From Nitrospirota bacterium (GTDB lineage Bacteria; Nitrospirota; Nitrospiria; Nitrospirales; UBA8639): DNA of 38,242 nt. The notes beneath the pieces were generated by a model. The model worked only from the letters and a program-made list of their open reading frames with translations. It had not been told where the DNA came from and did not search any database. The position numbers were made by a program, and so were the translations under genes. The stretch covers positions 1 to 38,242 of the forward strand of contig RFGF01000101.1 in the NCBI GenBank assembly GCA_003695915.1, written 5' to 3'. Below, in pieces: positions 24,746 to 34,058 of this stretch. Numbering within the stretch: position 1 is the stretch's first letter; every line of letters starts with the position of its first letter.

Positions 24746-25390
24746 ATGGAGTTGCAGCGTTGGCTATGGATCATTCTGCTGGTCGGCCTTTTTGCGCTTG
24801 TTTGGGCTATTCGAGCAGAGCGGGTACGTCGTCGTTTCCGAACATGGCTTATCGGCGATCTCAACCGGTCGCCTTCGACCTCACACCGAGAATGGCAGGA
24901 TCGATTTCAACAGTTGGCCAATCGATTGGATGCGATTGAGTTAACCCTTTCTCTGTCCGGTCGGACGATGCTTGCGTCCTCTGACCTTCAGCGAGGACCT
25001 GAGGCAGCCTTACCACCAACCTCACCGCCACTGAATCCCTTATCTTTATCTTTGAGGCCGACGACCGTTTTGCGACGAGGCGTACGAGTGGCCGTGACGG
25101 ATTTTATTTGGCTGGAATTAGGGGTGAACGATCCTGTGAGATTGACGGATCAGCAGCTGGATCGATGCCTACAGGGGCCTTTTTGCCGGCAATGCTTGCG
25201 ATCACTGGTGTTCACGGATGAGAAACGCGGCAGACAGGTCCGTACTCGTTGCCAATATTGCTTCCTGACGTGGCGTTACGATCATCCTGCTGAGCCGATT
25301 CCTTTAGCACGTTTCAAGAGGATGATCTACGAAATGCTTGATGCGGAATTTCGGCAAACGGGGGCTCTCGCAGAACGCGGCGAATCATGA
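24746..25390 (+). CDS. Membrane-anchored zinc-ribbon protein of unknown function
   Basis: 214 residues, ATG preceded by GAGGGAG. One N-terminal transmembrane helix (LWIILLVGLFALVWAI), a basic segment, a helical, possibly coiled-coil stretch (about 45-70), a Ser/Pro-rich linker, then a zinc-binding C-terminal region with two CxxC pairs (FCRQCLRSL and RCQYCF, about 145-175). No family recognised. The next gene, also with a zinc ribbon, follows by 113 bp on the same strand. Confidence 0.7.
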   Translation: MELQRWLWIILLVGLFALVWAIRAERVRRRFRTWLIGDLNRSPSTSHREWQDRFQQLANRLDAIELTLSLSGRTMLASSDLQRGPEAALPPTSPPLNPLSLSLRPTTVLRRGVRVAVTDFIWLELGVNDPVRLTDQQLDRCLQGPFCRQCLRSLVFTDEKRGRQVRTRCQYCFLTWRYDHPAEPIPLARFKRMIYEMLDAEFRQTGALAERGES

Positions 25391-25503
25391 AGTTGGTTGT
25401 GCTTCCGCCTTGCAACAAGAGCGATGAAGGTATAGAGAAAGCGTGCGAACCAGAGAGTTCGGCACTTGTGCCGTCTGGAACGTGATGCTATAACCTTCGC
25501 CCG

Positions 25504-26181
25504 ATGAAGCCCTGTCCTGCGTGTGCACAACAAAATCCAGATGAAGCACGGTTTTGTTTGCAATGCGGAAACAGCATTGTGCAAGGCGCTACGCCCTCTG
25601 AATCCCAGGAGCTAGCGGACGAAGAACGTCTCTGGGAGATGTTTATCGGCCCGAGCCGCTCAATCCAATTTTCATGGAAAGAAGGTTGGTCGTGGCGACC
25701 GGCGACGGTCTATTACCTGCAGAAATTTCGTCGATTTCAGATGCCGTCCGGTCCCCGCTTTGCACTGACCTGGCATTGGCCTGCTGCGCTTTTCGATCCG
25801 TTTCTCTGGTTTCTGTATCGAAAAATGTATATGTTCGCGCTGGTGTATGCCATAGGACCGATTCTGTCAGCCTTACTTACTGGGGATATGAGCGTAGGGA
25901 TCGTTTGGCGGATTTTTGCTGGGGCGAGCGCGAATTATATTTATTTTTGGCATATCAAAGATTCTCTCAATCGCATTCGAGCAAAAGCTGGCGGAGACCA
26001 GCGCGAATTAGAGCAACTAATTAATGAGGAAGGCGGAGTCCAACCGTATGTGATTTGGTTGGGCGTCGCCCTGCACTTGCTCATGCTCGGTGTGATTATT
26101 GCGGCAATTGAACAAGGCCCACCGCCGGAATTAGAGAGGTCGGAGATGGAAGAAGGAGTTTCGGGATTTCGGGAATTTTAG
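25504..26181 (+). CDS. Zinc-ribbon membrane protein, DUF2628-like
   Basis: 225 residues. The N-terminal zinc ribbon (CPACAQQNPDEARFCLQCG) is followed by an acidic linker and three hydrophobic segments: WPAALFDPFLWFLYRKMY into ALVYAIGPILSALL, VWRIFAGASANYIYFW, and VIWLGVALHLLMLGVIIAAI. The core FLWFLYRKMY and NYIYFWHIKDSLNRI pattern resembles DUF2628 proteins, which typically sit behind a zinc ribbon. Function unknown. Confidence 0.75.
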   Translation: MKPCPACAQQNPDEARFCLQCGNSIVQGATPSESQELADEERLWEMFIGPSRSIQFSWKEGWSWRPATVYYLQKFRRFQMPSGPRFALTWHWPAALFDPFLWFLYRKMYMFALVYAIGPILSALLTGDMSVGIVWRIFAGASANYIYFWHIKDSLNRIRAKAGGDQRELEQLINEEGGVQPYVIWLGVALHLLMLGVIIAAIEQGPPPELERSEMEEGVSGFREF

Positions 26182-26209
26182 CGGGCCTCATGGCCTTAAC
26201 CTATAAGCC

Positions 26210-27025
26210 TTAGGCAAGAGGGTGTGAATGGGTAGTTTGCCAAGCCAACCATGATTGGAACCATTGATAGTCACTCTGATACGCGGTATGGGGAGTATTT
26301 GCCTCGCCCTTTTCTTTGAGCATCGTGTACGTCCGAGGCCAATTTTTCGTCCACCAGGATTTCACTTCTCTGGGAGAAGCAGGCTGCCCGGCGTTGGGCG
26401 AGATTTCTGCAGCCGTGAGAATGTCGGCAATGAGCCCCCACAGGCGATCCTTGCCGATCCCTAGGCTGCGGAAATGCTCTCGGAGAAGAAAGATGACCCA
26501 CAGTTCGGCGCTGTGTTTTTTGTTGTGCTTGAACGGCTGAATTTGACGCAGTGGAACGGGATCGAAGGGTTTGATCAACGACGTGTAGTCGGGACCGCCA
26601 TAGCTTCCGACGACTTCGGCAATGTCTTCCAGCATACGCGCTAACGCAACTTCAACGACAGGCGATGACGAGCGGGAAGTATCGGTTAGCGGATTCGGCA
26701 TGGTGAGGAGATCGATAACCGGCTTCAGCTCTTTCAGGCGGGCGACGGCCGTTTTCAGGATATGCTCCGATTCCAGCCAGTAATCCAGATCGTTTTTCGT
26801 CAAGCGTTCGCGCCCAGCCGGAGGAAGCACAGCCGGAATCCAATGACGCAACAAGACAAACAAGATGTAATCGAGATCGCCGCCTTCGCGGTCCGCGCGA
26901 TCGAACACTTTACCGGGACCGAGAGCGTTGTCGAAAAACGCGGATGCTTTCTCTTGAACTCCGAGGCGAGCAGCGAGTTGCGACCACCAGTGTCTCAATT
27001 GTTGCCATTCTTTCGACGAAGCCAT
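26210..27025 (-). CDS. Protein of unknown function
   Basis: 271 residues, soluble, mostly helical, rich in Trp and Lys with no signal peptide or membrane segment. No motif recognised. The ribosome-binding site is not evident, but length and composition look coding, and the frame has no competitor. It is divergent from gpmA, which starts 162 bp away. Confidence 0.65.
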   Translation of the reverse strand: MASSKEWQQLRHWWSQLAARLGVQEKASAFFDNALGPGKVFDRADREGGDLDYILFVLLRHWIPAVLPPAGRERLTKNDLDYWLESEHILKTAVARLKELKPVIDLLTMPNPLTDTSRSSSPVVEVALARMLEDIAEVVGSYGGPDYTSLIKPFDPVPLRQIQPFKHNKKHSAELWVIFLLREHFRSLGIGKDRLWGLIADILTAAEISPNAGQPASPREVKSWWTKNWPRTYTMLKEKGEANTPHTAYQSDYQWFQSWLAWQTTHSHPLA

Positions 27026-27187
27026 AGGGAACGTACGATGCGAGAGCGCGGAGCGTCGGGACGCATCCTACTGGCTTGTGAGCAGCAAAGCAAGGAAAGG
27101 TCCGTCGTTGGAGACGAACCAGGAAAGCGGTTGAGATCGTGCATTGGGAACGAACCACTCAATACTACAAGACAGCAAGGGTGATCG

Positions 27188-27793
27188 ATGGCACAAATGG
27201 TGCTGCTTCGGCATGGAGAGTCTCAGTGGAATTTAGAAAATCGGTTTACCGGATGGATCGATGTGCCGCTCTCGCCGAAGGGGGAGCAAGAAGCTAGAGA
27301 AGCGGGAGAAAAACTCCGATCTTTCCGGTTCGATTGTGCTTTTACCTCTGTGCTGACTCGGGCCAAGGAGACCTTGCGAATTGTCTTGGAAGTGATCGGG
27401 CAGACGGATATTCCTGTTGAAGAGAATCCCGCGCTTAACGAACGGCACTATGGGGAATTGCAAGGCCTCAACAAAGATGAAACTGCTCAGCGATACGGGG
27501 CCGAACAAGTCAAACTCTGGCGTCGGAGTTACGATATTCGTCCGCCAGGAGGGGAGAGCTTGAAGGATACGGCGGCACGAGTCATTCCCTATTTCGAGCG
27601 CCGGATTTTACCTAAATTGTTGGCGGGGAAGAACGTACTCGTAGTCGCGCATGGCAATAGCTTGCGAGCTCTCGTGATGCATCTCGATAGATTGTCGAAA
27701 GAAGAAGTGCTGGAATTGAACATCCCCACCGGAGCGCCCCTTCTCTACGAATTCGATGAGAAAGGAACAGTCACCGGACGACGCTATCTTTAG
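27188..27793 (+). CDS. gpmA: 2,3-bisphosphoglycerate-dependent phosphoglycerate mutase
   Basis: 201 residues, the short bacterial form (E. coli GpmA is 250). It interconverts 3- and 2-phosphoglycerate in glycolysis/gluconeogenesis. LLRHGESQWNLENRFTGW carries the phospho-His (H9). SVLTRAKET, LNERHYGELQGLNK (acid/base Glu), PPGGESLKDT and VVAHGNSLRALV (second His) complete the active site. ATG follows AAGGGTGA. Confidence 0.95.
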   Translation: MAQMVLLRHGESQWNLENRFTGWIDVPLSPKGEQEAREAGEKLRSFRFDCAFTSVLTRAKETLRIVLEVIGQTDIPVEENPALNERHYGELQGLNKDETAQRYGAEQVKLWRRSYDIRPPGGESLKDTAARVIPYFERRILPKLLAGKNVLVVAHGNSLRALVMHLDRLSKEEVLELNIPTGAPLLYEFDEKGTVTGRRYL

Positions 27794-27841
27794 TCCTAGG
27801 GCTTTAGCCCTCGGGTTCGGCATCAGCGCTCAAAGGGTTCG

Positions 27842-28336
27842 TCATATGGCAAATTGCGCTTCGATCGCTATCAAGACGCTTCCAATTTCTTCGATGGCCA
27901 CATAGTCCAGAAAAAACGCCAAGACCTGGTGTCGCTCTCGTTCCTTGATCGTGCCGCGGTCTTCGAGAACGGAAACAGCGTGGCTCAATACAGCGATAGG
28001 CTCGTTTCCGCTTTTTGTAATGTGGTCCCACTGGGTATGAAGCCGTTCAACCATAGCGTGAACGTCTTCGTCATGCGCCCATCCACCGTGGGATTTCTTG
28101 AAGTCCTCAACCCGATACGAAATGATTCGTTCGATTTCATTGGCAGGTTCTTTAGGGACAGACACCCGTAATCCGCAATTGACCCAATACAACCAGAGGA
28201 CCACCATCATCCAATGCACGTCTTGCCGCTGAGGCTCAGTCAACATCAGTCCGTAGTCTGCCAATATCTCCGGCTCTACAGTGCAGGGAAACGTGTCGAT
28301 GAGCTGATCTGCCGCTTGACGAAAAGGATCAGACAT
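27842..28336 (-). CDS. Protein of unknown function
   Basis: 164 residues from ATG 28336. A longer form from TTG 28414, preceded by AGGGGA at short spacing, is possible. Soluble and helical with several Trp (VHWMMVVLWLYWVNCG) and charged helices. No domain recognised. It converges with gpmA. Confidence 0.6.
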   Translation of the reverse strand: MSDPFRQAADQLIDTFPCTVEPEILADYGLMLTEPQRQDVHWMMVVLWLYWVNCGLRVSVPKEPANEIERIISYRVEDFKKSHGGWAHDEDVHAMVERLHTQWDHITKSGNEPIAVLSHAVSVLEDRGTIKERERHQVLAFFLDYVAIEEIGSVLIAIEAQFAI

Positions 28337-28629
28337 GTTCAACAGCTCGGCTGTAATCACTCGCGGTATCTGCTTAGAGCACGGTAGCATAGAACAAATT
28401 TTTATGGTCGGCAACGGGTCCCCTGAGCCGCGATAATGCTATGAGCACCTTGTCTGTCAGGCTTGAGAGATATGAGGGATCCTAGGGATTACTTGACAGC
28501 GCGCTGCGGGGAGTGAGAGCGTATTGAAGAGATGAGAGCGTCCTTAACTCGCTCGTGACCTGCGGGAGCTCGCAAGGGATTTGAGGTTTGGGGGCTTCAC
28601 CAATTCGCGAAAGGGGTCAGGGTGGAGCC

Positions 28630-29019
28630 ATGCCGTTTTTGATGTTCGCCATAGCAGGCCTGTGGTTGGCCGACGGGCTTGCGCTTTTAGTGGCGCCGGA
28701 CCGCGCCATGGCCTTGCTGCGCCAGGCAGTATTGGCCTCACCGCGACTCGTCAAATGGGGAAGTGTGTCGGCTACTCTGGGACTGATGCTTCTCGTGGGA
28801 ACAAAAGGGCTACGCTATCAACCGTTATGGCATCTTGTTGGCATAGCTATGATCGGGAAAGGCCTATTTTTCTTGTGGGCTCCCGATATGTGGCGACAAG
28901 GAGTCGTCCAATGGTGTCTGAGCCGGGACCCCGTGGATTATCGGATCTGGGGATTGGGGCTTTGCGCGTTGGCTCTGCTGCTATTAGATGCGCTGGGATG
29001 GTTAACTTCAGCATCATGA
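28630..29019 (+). CDS. Small membrane protein of unknown function
   Basis: 129 residues from ATG 28630, which follows GGTGGAG; an upstream in-frame start at 28588 is less likely. Four hydrophobic segments: FLMFAIAGLWLADGLALLVA, WGSVSATLGLMLLVG, PLWHLVGIAMIGKGLFFLW and WGLGLCALALLLLDAL. It reads like a DUF2065-like or other small integral membrane protein. Role unknown. Confidence 0.65.
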   Translation: MPFLMFAIAGLWLADGLALLVAPDRAMALLRQAVLASPRLVKWGSVSATLGLMLLVGTKGLRYQPLWHLVGIAMIGKGLFFLWAPDMWRQGVVQWCLSRDPVDYRIWGLGLCALALLLLDALGWLTSAS

Positions 29020-29172
29020 GACATGTCGAGGCTGGGAATATCGATCCAAAAAGCGCATGGAGATTGTAAGCAGGTTTACGAGAAAGACTGTTCCAGGTAC
29101 CGTTGTGGATATGGAAGAGCTCATAACCGATGTGAGCCGGCATGAAATGCCAAATATACAGGATTCCTTTCG

Positions 29173-29493
29173 ATGATACCTGATCATACTCGCGGACATT
29201 GCTCAGACGATCGGTTGGCCTTGTTGTGGACCGTGCATCAACATGCGGCCTGGCCGGCAGAAATCGGTCCACATGAAGGCGAATTGATGATGATAGATAC
29301 AGTCATTACAGGCTGTTTGACATATTATTTCGAGGAGGTCGATGGTCTGGACACTCAGCGAATCGACATCCTTCGAGATAGCTTGACGCAATTAGAAGAT
29401 TTGCTACCGGAAATTCCCGATACCGCCTTGGAATACTTTTCTCGCACCCGCGACTTGGCGACTCTTCTCCTGAACCGACACAGCCTGTCATAA
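29173..29493 (+). CDS. Small soluble protein of unknown function
   Basis: 106 residues. The composition is protein-like and acidic (TQRIDILRDSLTQLEDLLPEIPD), with predicted helices and no membrane segment. The ribosome-binding site is weak (AGGAT). No family recognised. It lies 216 bp before the CHAT gene on the same strand. Confidence 0.5.
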   Translation: MIPDHTRGHCSDDRLALLWTVHQHAAWPAEIGPHEGELMMIDTVITGCLTYYFEEVDGLDTQRIDILRDSLTQLEDLLPEIPDTALEYFSRTRDLATLLLNRHSLS

Positions 29494-29708
29494 CGCATCG
29501 CTCACAGCCGTCGGCATGGGTATTCCCTCTGGGCTGTCTGACGTTGTCCGCCAAGATTTACTTATCGCTGCATGGCGATCCCGACGGCTTTTCCTCAAAA
29601 AATGGTTTGCCTTTTTATCCAGGAAAGCCTAGGATTTTCACGAAGCACACGCATCGATCGTTCGAGAGGCCTTCCATAATCCATACTTGCACGGAAAGGA
29701 GAAAGGCC

Positions 29709-32066
29709 ATGTTGCTCCCAACACGCCCCCCTCACAGAGACAGTGGAACATGGAAGGCTCTCGCTTTTTTGACGTTGGTAAGCCTGGTCGGGTGGAGTTC
29801 GGTGTTGCTGGGCACTCCGCTTCTGGTCGAGGCGGAGAACGGCCCTGTGGTGTCTGGCGACGTTCAGATCAAACAGGGGTTTGAGCATTTTCAGTATGGC
29901 CAGTTCAAGGAAGCAGCCACAGTATGGGCTGAAGCGGCATGGAGGTATGAAGCAACCCAACGGGTGTCCGAACAAGCTTATGCGTTGGTCTATTTGGCGC
30001 GAGCACTGTACCAACTGGGCCAATACGACGATGCCAATGCGAGTTTGCGACAAGCGTGGGGATTGGCGAAACAACAAGGCGATAGGCGATTCTTGGCCAT
30101 TCTTCTGGAGCAGGCAGGCAACGTCTCGCTTGCCGCAGGACAGGTGGATCAGGCGGTTCGGTCGTTACAAGAAGGGTTATCATTCGCACGAGAAGAAGAC
30201 GATCCGACCCTTGTCGCTGCACTATTGAATGATCTGGGAAACGCCTTGGCCAGTCAAGGCAAGAATGACGAAGCCCTAGGCGCCTATATCGAAGCTGCCA
30301 TTCTCGCTGAGGCCATGGGCGATGACACGTTGGCGACGAGATCGCACATCAATACAGCCATGGCGTCCATTCGCGAACATCGCTATGAGGAAGGCAAGGA
30401 ACGTTTGGACTTCGCGGTCAAGCGCATGAGATATCTTCCCTCGACTCATGAGCATGCCTCAAGTTGGCTGAATATTGGATTAGCCTATGTGGAATTGCTT
30501 CGTTCTTCCTCTGACCGACATAGCGACGTGATGGCTCCTGCTGCCCAGGCCTTTCGCTCGGCTGCCGCCATGGCAAAGGCCATTGGCGATGCCCGTGCGG
30601 AATCGTATGGATGGGGATTTCTCGGAAATTTGTATGAACGAGCGCATCAGCATCGCGAGGCTCTGCGGTTAACGGCGCGAGCCATTCTTGTGGCTCAGCG
30701 GATCACCATGCCGGAGGCGCTCTATCGATGGGAATGGCAACAGGGACGAATCTATCGCGCGCTCCAGCGATTTCCGGAAGCTATACATGCATATCAACGA
30801 GCTGTGGACACGGTTCAGCCTATGCGTCGTGAATTGACTGTTGCCACCAGTGACGGACGCCTCTCGTTTCGAGAATCGGTAGGTCCTTTATTTTTCGAGT
30901 TTGCTGAATTGTTGCTCCAGCGGACCGAGGCGGTTCCCAGTGAGCGCGAACGGCAGGCGTTGTTGAGGCAGGCCCGACAAACGATCGAAGGGTTTAAGGC
31001 TGCTGAACTGCAGGACTATTTTCGCGATGATTGTGTCGAAGCGGTGCGATCGCGGATCGCCACGCTGGATACGGTATCGGACGCCACAGCAGTGCTCTAT
31101 CCCATTATTTTCCCCGACCGCATAGAGATGCTCGCGAGTTTGGGTGCGAGAATCGTGCGCGTGACCATTTCGATCGACCAAGTACAATTGATCGCTCGAA
31201 CCAATCAGTTCCGTCGATTTCTCGAAAAACGCACCACGCGTCAATACCTTCCTCATGCGCAAAGCCTGTATGATTTGTTGATCCGGCCATTGGACCACTA
31301 TTTCCGTGCGCATGGCATTGACACGCTTGTGATTGTCCCCGATGGGGTGCTTCGGACAATTCCGTTTGGGGCCCTTCATGATGGCAAGCAGTTCCTTGTT
31401 GAAATGTATGCCATGGCTGTGACGCCGGGATTGACGTTAACCGATCCTCAGCCCATCGATCGGCAACGTATCCACCTCTTGACGGTGGGATTGACGGAAG
31501 GGGTGCAAGGGTTCCCCCCGCTCCCATTCGTCAACCAGGAAGTGAGCGCCCTTCAGAGGCTATATGGCGGTCAGCTGCTTTTAAATCGTCAATTCCTTGT
31601 TTCCAACTTAGAACGCACCCTCAAAAATGAACAATTTACAATAGTGCATGTGGCTTCCCATGGACAATTTGAACCCGAAGTCACGAACTCGTTTATCCTG
31701 GCCTTTGATGATCGACTCACCATGGATAAACTCGATGAATTGATTGGACTGTTTCAATTTCGCGAGACACCGCTTGATTTGCTTGCGTTGAGTGCCTGTG
31801 AAACAGCAGTGGGGGATGATCGAGCGGCTTTGGGGCTGGCAGGCCTGGCGATTAAGGCTGGAGCTCGGAGTGCGCTGGCCACCCTCTGGTTGGTCAACGA
31901 TCGCGCAGCGTCAGCCTTGATTAACGAGTTTTATGTCCAACTTCGACAGCCATCCCTGTCCAAGGCTATGGCGCTTCAGCGCGCGCAACAAAAGCTGATT
32001 GCCCATCCGACGTATCAGCATCCCGGATACTGGTCGCCCTTTTTACTGATCAATAATTGGCTGTAA
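29709..32066 (+). CDS. TPR-CHAT caspase-like peptidase, membrane-targeted or exported
   Basis: 785 residues from ATG 29709, set by AAGGAG at good spacing; the frame is open 165 bp further upstream without coding character. A signal or anchor segment (ALAFLTLVSLVGWSSVLLGTPLL, about 16-38) precedes some eight tetratricopeptide repeats (about 50-400; for example ARALYQLGQYDDANASLRQAW). Then comes a C-terminal CHAT domain (about 480-785) with both catalytic residues: His651 in VHVASHGQF and Cys697 in LALSACETAVGDD. It ends with the family-typical PGYWSPFLLINNW. CHAT proteases are separase/caspase-like cysteine peptidases; TPRs usually bind partners. The cyclase gene follows by 15 bp. Confidence 0.92.
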   Translation: MLLPTRPPHRDSGTWKALAFLTLVSLVGWSSVLLGTPLLVEAENGPVVSGDVQIKQGFEHFQYGQFKEAATVWAEAAWRYEATQRVSEQAYALVYLARALYQLGQYDDANASLRQAWGLAKQQGDRRFLAILLEQAGNVSLAAGQVDQAVRSLQEGLSFAREEDDPTLVAALLNDLGNALASQGKNDEALGAYIEAAILAEAMGDDTLATRSHINTAMASIREHRYEEGKERLDFAVKRMRYLPSTHEHASSWLNIGLAYVELLRSSSDRHSDVMAPAAQAFRSAAAMAKAIGDARAESYGWGFLGNLYERAHQHREALRLTARAILVAQRITMPEALYRWEWQQGRIYRALQRFPEAIHAYQRAVDTVQPMRRELTVATSDGRLSFRESVGPLFFEFAELLLQRTEAVPSERERQALLRQARQTIEGFKAAELQDYFRDDCVEAVRSRIATLDTVSDATAVLYPIIFPDRIEMLASLGARIVRVTISIDQVQLIARTNQFRRFLEKRTTRQYLPHAQSLYDLLIRPLDHYFRAHGIDTLVIVPDGVLRTIPFGALHDGKQFLVEMYAMAVTPGLTLTDPQPIDRQRIHLLTVGLTEGVQGFPPLPFVNQEVSALQRLYGGQLLLNRQFLVSNLERTLKNEQFTIVHVASHGQFEPEVTNSFILAFDDRLTMDKLDELIGLFQFRETPLDLLALSACETAVGDDRAALGLAGLAIKAGARSALATLWLVNDRAASALINEFYVQLRQPSLSKAMALQRAQQKLIAHPTYQHPGYWSPFLLINNWL

Positions 32067-32081
32067 TGCCCGCAGGTTGAT

Positions 32082-34007
32082 ATGAGATGGCTCCGTCAAT
32101 GTTGGAGTTCATCTATAACCTGGGGGCTAGCTATGAGCCTTGTGATCGGAGCCCTCGTTGTGGGCGTTCGTACCAAGGGATGGTTAGAGCCGTTGGAATT
32201 GGCGGCCTATGATCTCAGCCTTGCGATTGAACCAAAGCCTTCGGATTACGCTCCCCCTATCACGCTGATTACGATTACGGAAGCCGGCATTCAACGGCTG
32301 CGACACTGGCCACTCACCGATGCCATGCTCGCCACAGTCTTGCAGCTTTTGCTGGATCTCAGTCCACGGGTTATCGGCTTTGATATATACCGTGACCTCC
32401 CGATCCCGCCGGGACACGCGCAGTTCAATGCCTTGGTACGTGAAAATCGGAACGTGGTAGGCATTATGAAGTATGGCCCGGTAGCGAAGGGTGGGATCGC
32501 ACCGCCGCCTGTACTTAAGGAAAGTGATCAAATTGGATTTAGCGATATGGTGGTTGATGCCGATGGACTGGTTCGTCGCGGCCTTTTTTTTCTTGATGAT
32601 GGTCACACCATTAGTTCCTCATTTGCGCTAGTCGTGGCGCTCCGGTATCTCGAAGATGAGGGGATTGGCCTTGTCCCTGATCCTCTGGTTCCCACCTCCC
32701 TCAAAATCGGGCGAACGACGTTTCCGCCGTTGGAACCCAACGATGGGGCATATGTGGAGGCTGATACCCGAGGCTATCAGTTTCTGTTGGATTTCCCCCA
32801 CGGAACGTTCATGTTCCCTACTTATACCGCAGAGGATGTGCTAGATGGAAAGATCCCGATGGAGGCCATTCGGGATCGCATCGTGCTTCTCGGCGTCGTT
32901 GCCGAAGGCGTGAAAGATTACTTTTGGATGGCGACGCATCATGACGGGTGGCGGGTTCAGCGCGTGGCTGGCGTCAAGCTGCATGGCGACATGGTGAGCC
33001 AAATTGTTCACGCCGCATTGCTGGGGAATCCTCCACGACGATTTTGGGACGATCGAGGGGAATCGAGCTGGATCATAGGCTGGGCGGCACTCGGAAGTGT
33101 CAGCGGATTGCTTGTGGGTGGGATCTGGTCTTTTATCGCCGTCGCGTTCGGCGGATTCTTGCTTATCGGCACCCTCGTCCTATGGGCTTTTGTTCTCGGT
33201 TGGTGGCTCCCATCCGTTCCAGCGATGCTGGCATGGGGTGGAGCGCTCAGCCTCATGACGGCCTACAAGGTCAATAAAGAAAAAAGGGAACGACAACTTG
33301 TTGAGCGCGTATTTTCGCCCTATGTAGCGCCTGAAGTAGCCCAGGCGATTTGGCTGAATTGCAAGCAACTTTTCGATCGTGGAAGGCTACGTCCGCAAAT
33401 GTTGGTCGTGACAGTGCTATTTTGTGACTTGGAAGGCTTTACGCCAGTTGCCGAAAGCATGGATCCTGAACGATTGATGGAGTGGCTGAATGCGTACATG
33501 GATGAGATGACCAAAGTCATTATGGATCACGGTGGAGTGATCGATGACTATTATGGAGACGCCATCAAAGCCAATTTTGGCGTGCCCTTTCCTCGTGCGA
33601 ACGAAATGGCGATTCGAGATGACGCAATCAATGCCGTGCGATGTGCCGTTGCGATGGAACGCGCCATGAACGACATGCAGGCGAGATGGTGGGAAAATCA
33701 GTGGTCGGCACTGCGATTGCGGATCGGCATATGCACTGGATCGGTCATGGCTGGAAGTTTGGGCAGTGCCTGGAGGTTGAAGTATACGACAGTAGGGGAT
33801 ACCGTCAACATTGCTGCGCGACTCGAAAGTTTGCACAAAGAGTCGCAGGCCTCGTTTTCCGGGGAGCGAGTCTGCCGCATTTTGATCGCTGAGAGTACCA
33901 AGCGGTACGTAGAGGGGCTCTGGTCTCTCTACGATCTCGGGGAAATTCAGGTCAAAGGGAAACAACAGGTCATTCATGCTTACCGCGTCGTCCCGTCGGC
34001 AGGTTGA
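32082..34007 (+). CDS. CHASE2-domain class III adenylate/guanylate cyclase
   Basis: 641 residues. A first transmembrane helix (about 14-30) leads into a periplasmic CHASE2 sensor (about 40-330: ITLITITEAGIQRLRHWPL, DRIVLLGVVAEGVKDYF, GVKLHGDMVSQI). Three helices (about 335-405) follow, then a class III cyclase domain (about 440-620). Metal aspartates D449 (FCDLEGFTPV) and D493 (YYGDAIKANFG) and transition-state N576/R580 (GDTVNIAARL) are present. The Lys usually four residues before the second Asp is Asp489 (IDDYYGD), so nucleotide preference cannot be assumed. It lies 15 bp after the CHAT gene and is probably co-transcribed. It converges with the next gene. Confidence 0.93.
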   Translation: MRWLRQCWSSSITWGLAMSLVIGALVVGVRTKGWLEPLELAAYDLSLAIEPKPSDYAPPITLITITEAGIQRLRHWPLTDAMLATVLQLLLDLSPRVIGFDIYRDLPIPPGHAQFNALVRENRNVVGIMKYGPVAKGGIAPPPVLKESDQIGFSDMVVDADGLVRRGLFFLDDGHTISSSFALVVALRYLEDEGIGLVPDPLVPTSLKIGRTTFPPLEPNDGAYVEADTRGYQFLLDFPHGTFMFPTYTAEDVLDGKIPMEAIRDRIVLLGVVAEGVKDYFWMATHHDGWRVQRVAGVKLHGDMVSQIVHAALLGNPPRRFWDDRGESSWIIGWAALGSVSGLLVGGIWSFIAVAFGGFLLIGTLVLWAFVLGWWLPSVPAMLAWGGALSLMTAYKVNKEKRERQLVERVFSPYVAPEVAQAIWLNCKQLFDRGRLRPQMLVVTVLFCDLEGFTPVAESMDPERLMEWLNAYMDEMTKVIMDHGGVIDDYYGDAIKANFGVPFPRANEMAIRDDAINAVRCAVAMERAMNDMQARWWENQWSALRLRIGICTGSVMAGSLGSAWRLKYTTVGDTVNIAARLESLHKESQASFSGERVCRILIAESTKRYVEGLWSLYDLGEIQVKGKQQVIHAYRVVPSAG

Positions 34008-34058
34008 AACGCTGGAGAGGCAGAGTGAAAGTGTGCCCGGTGAAGCGTCGAGAGGTAA

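Noticed and set aside
27798-27811. Perfect hairpin AGGGCT-TT-AGCCCT just after gpmA
   Set aside because: Two-base loop and no T-run on either strand; unlikely to be a terminator.
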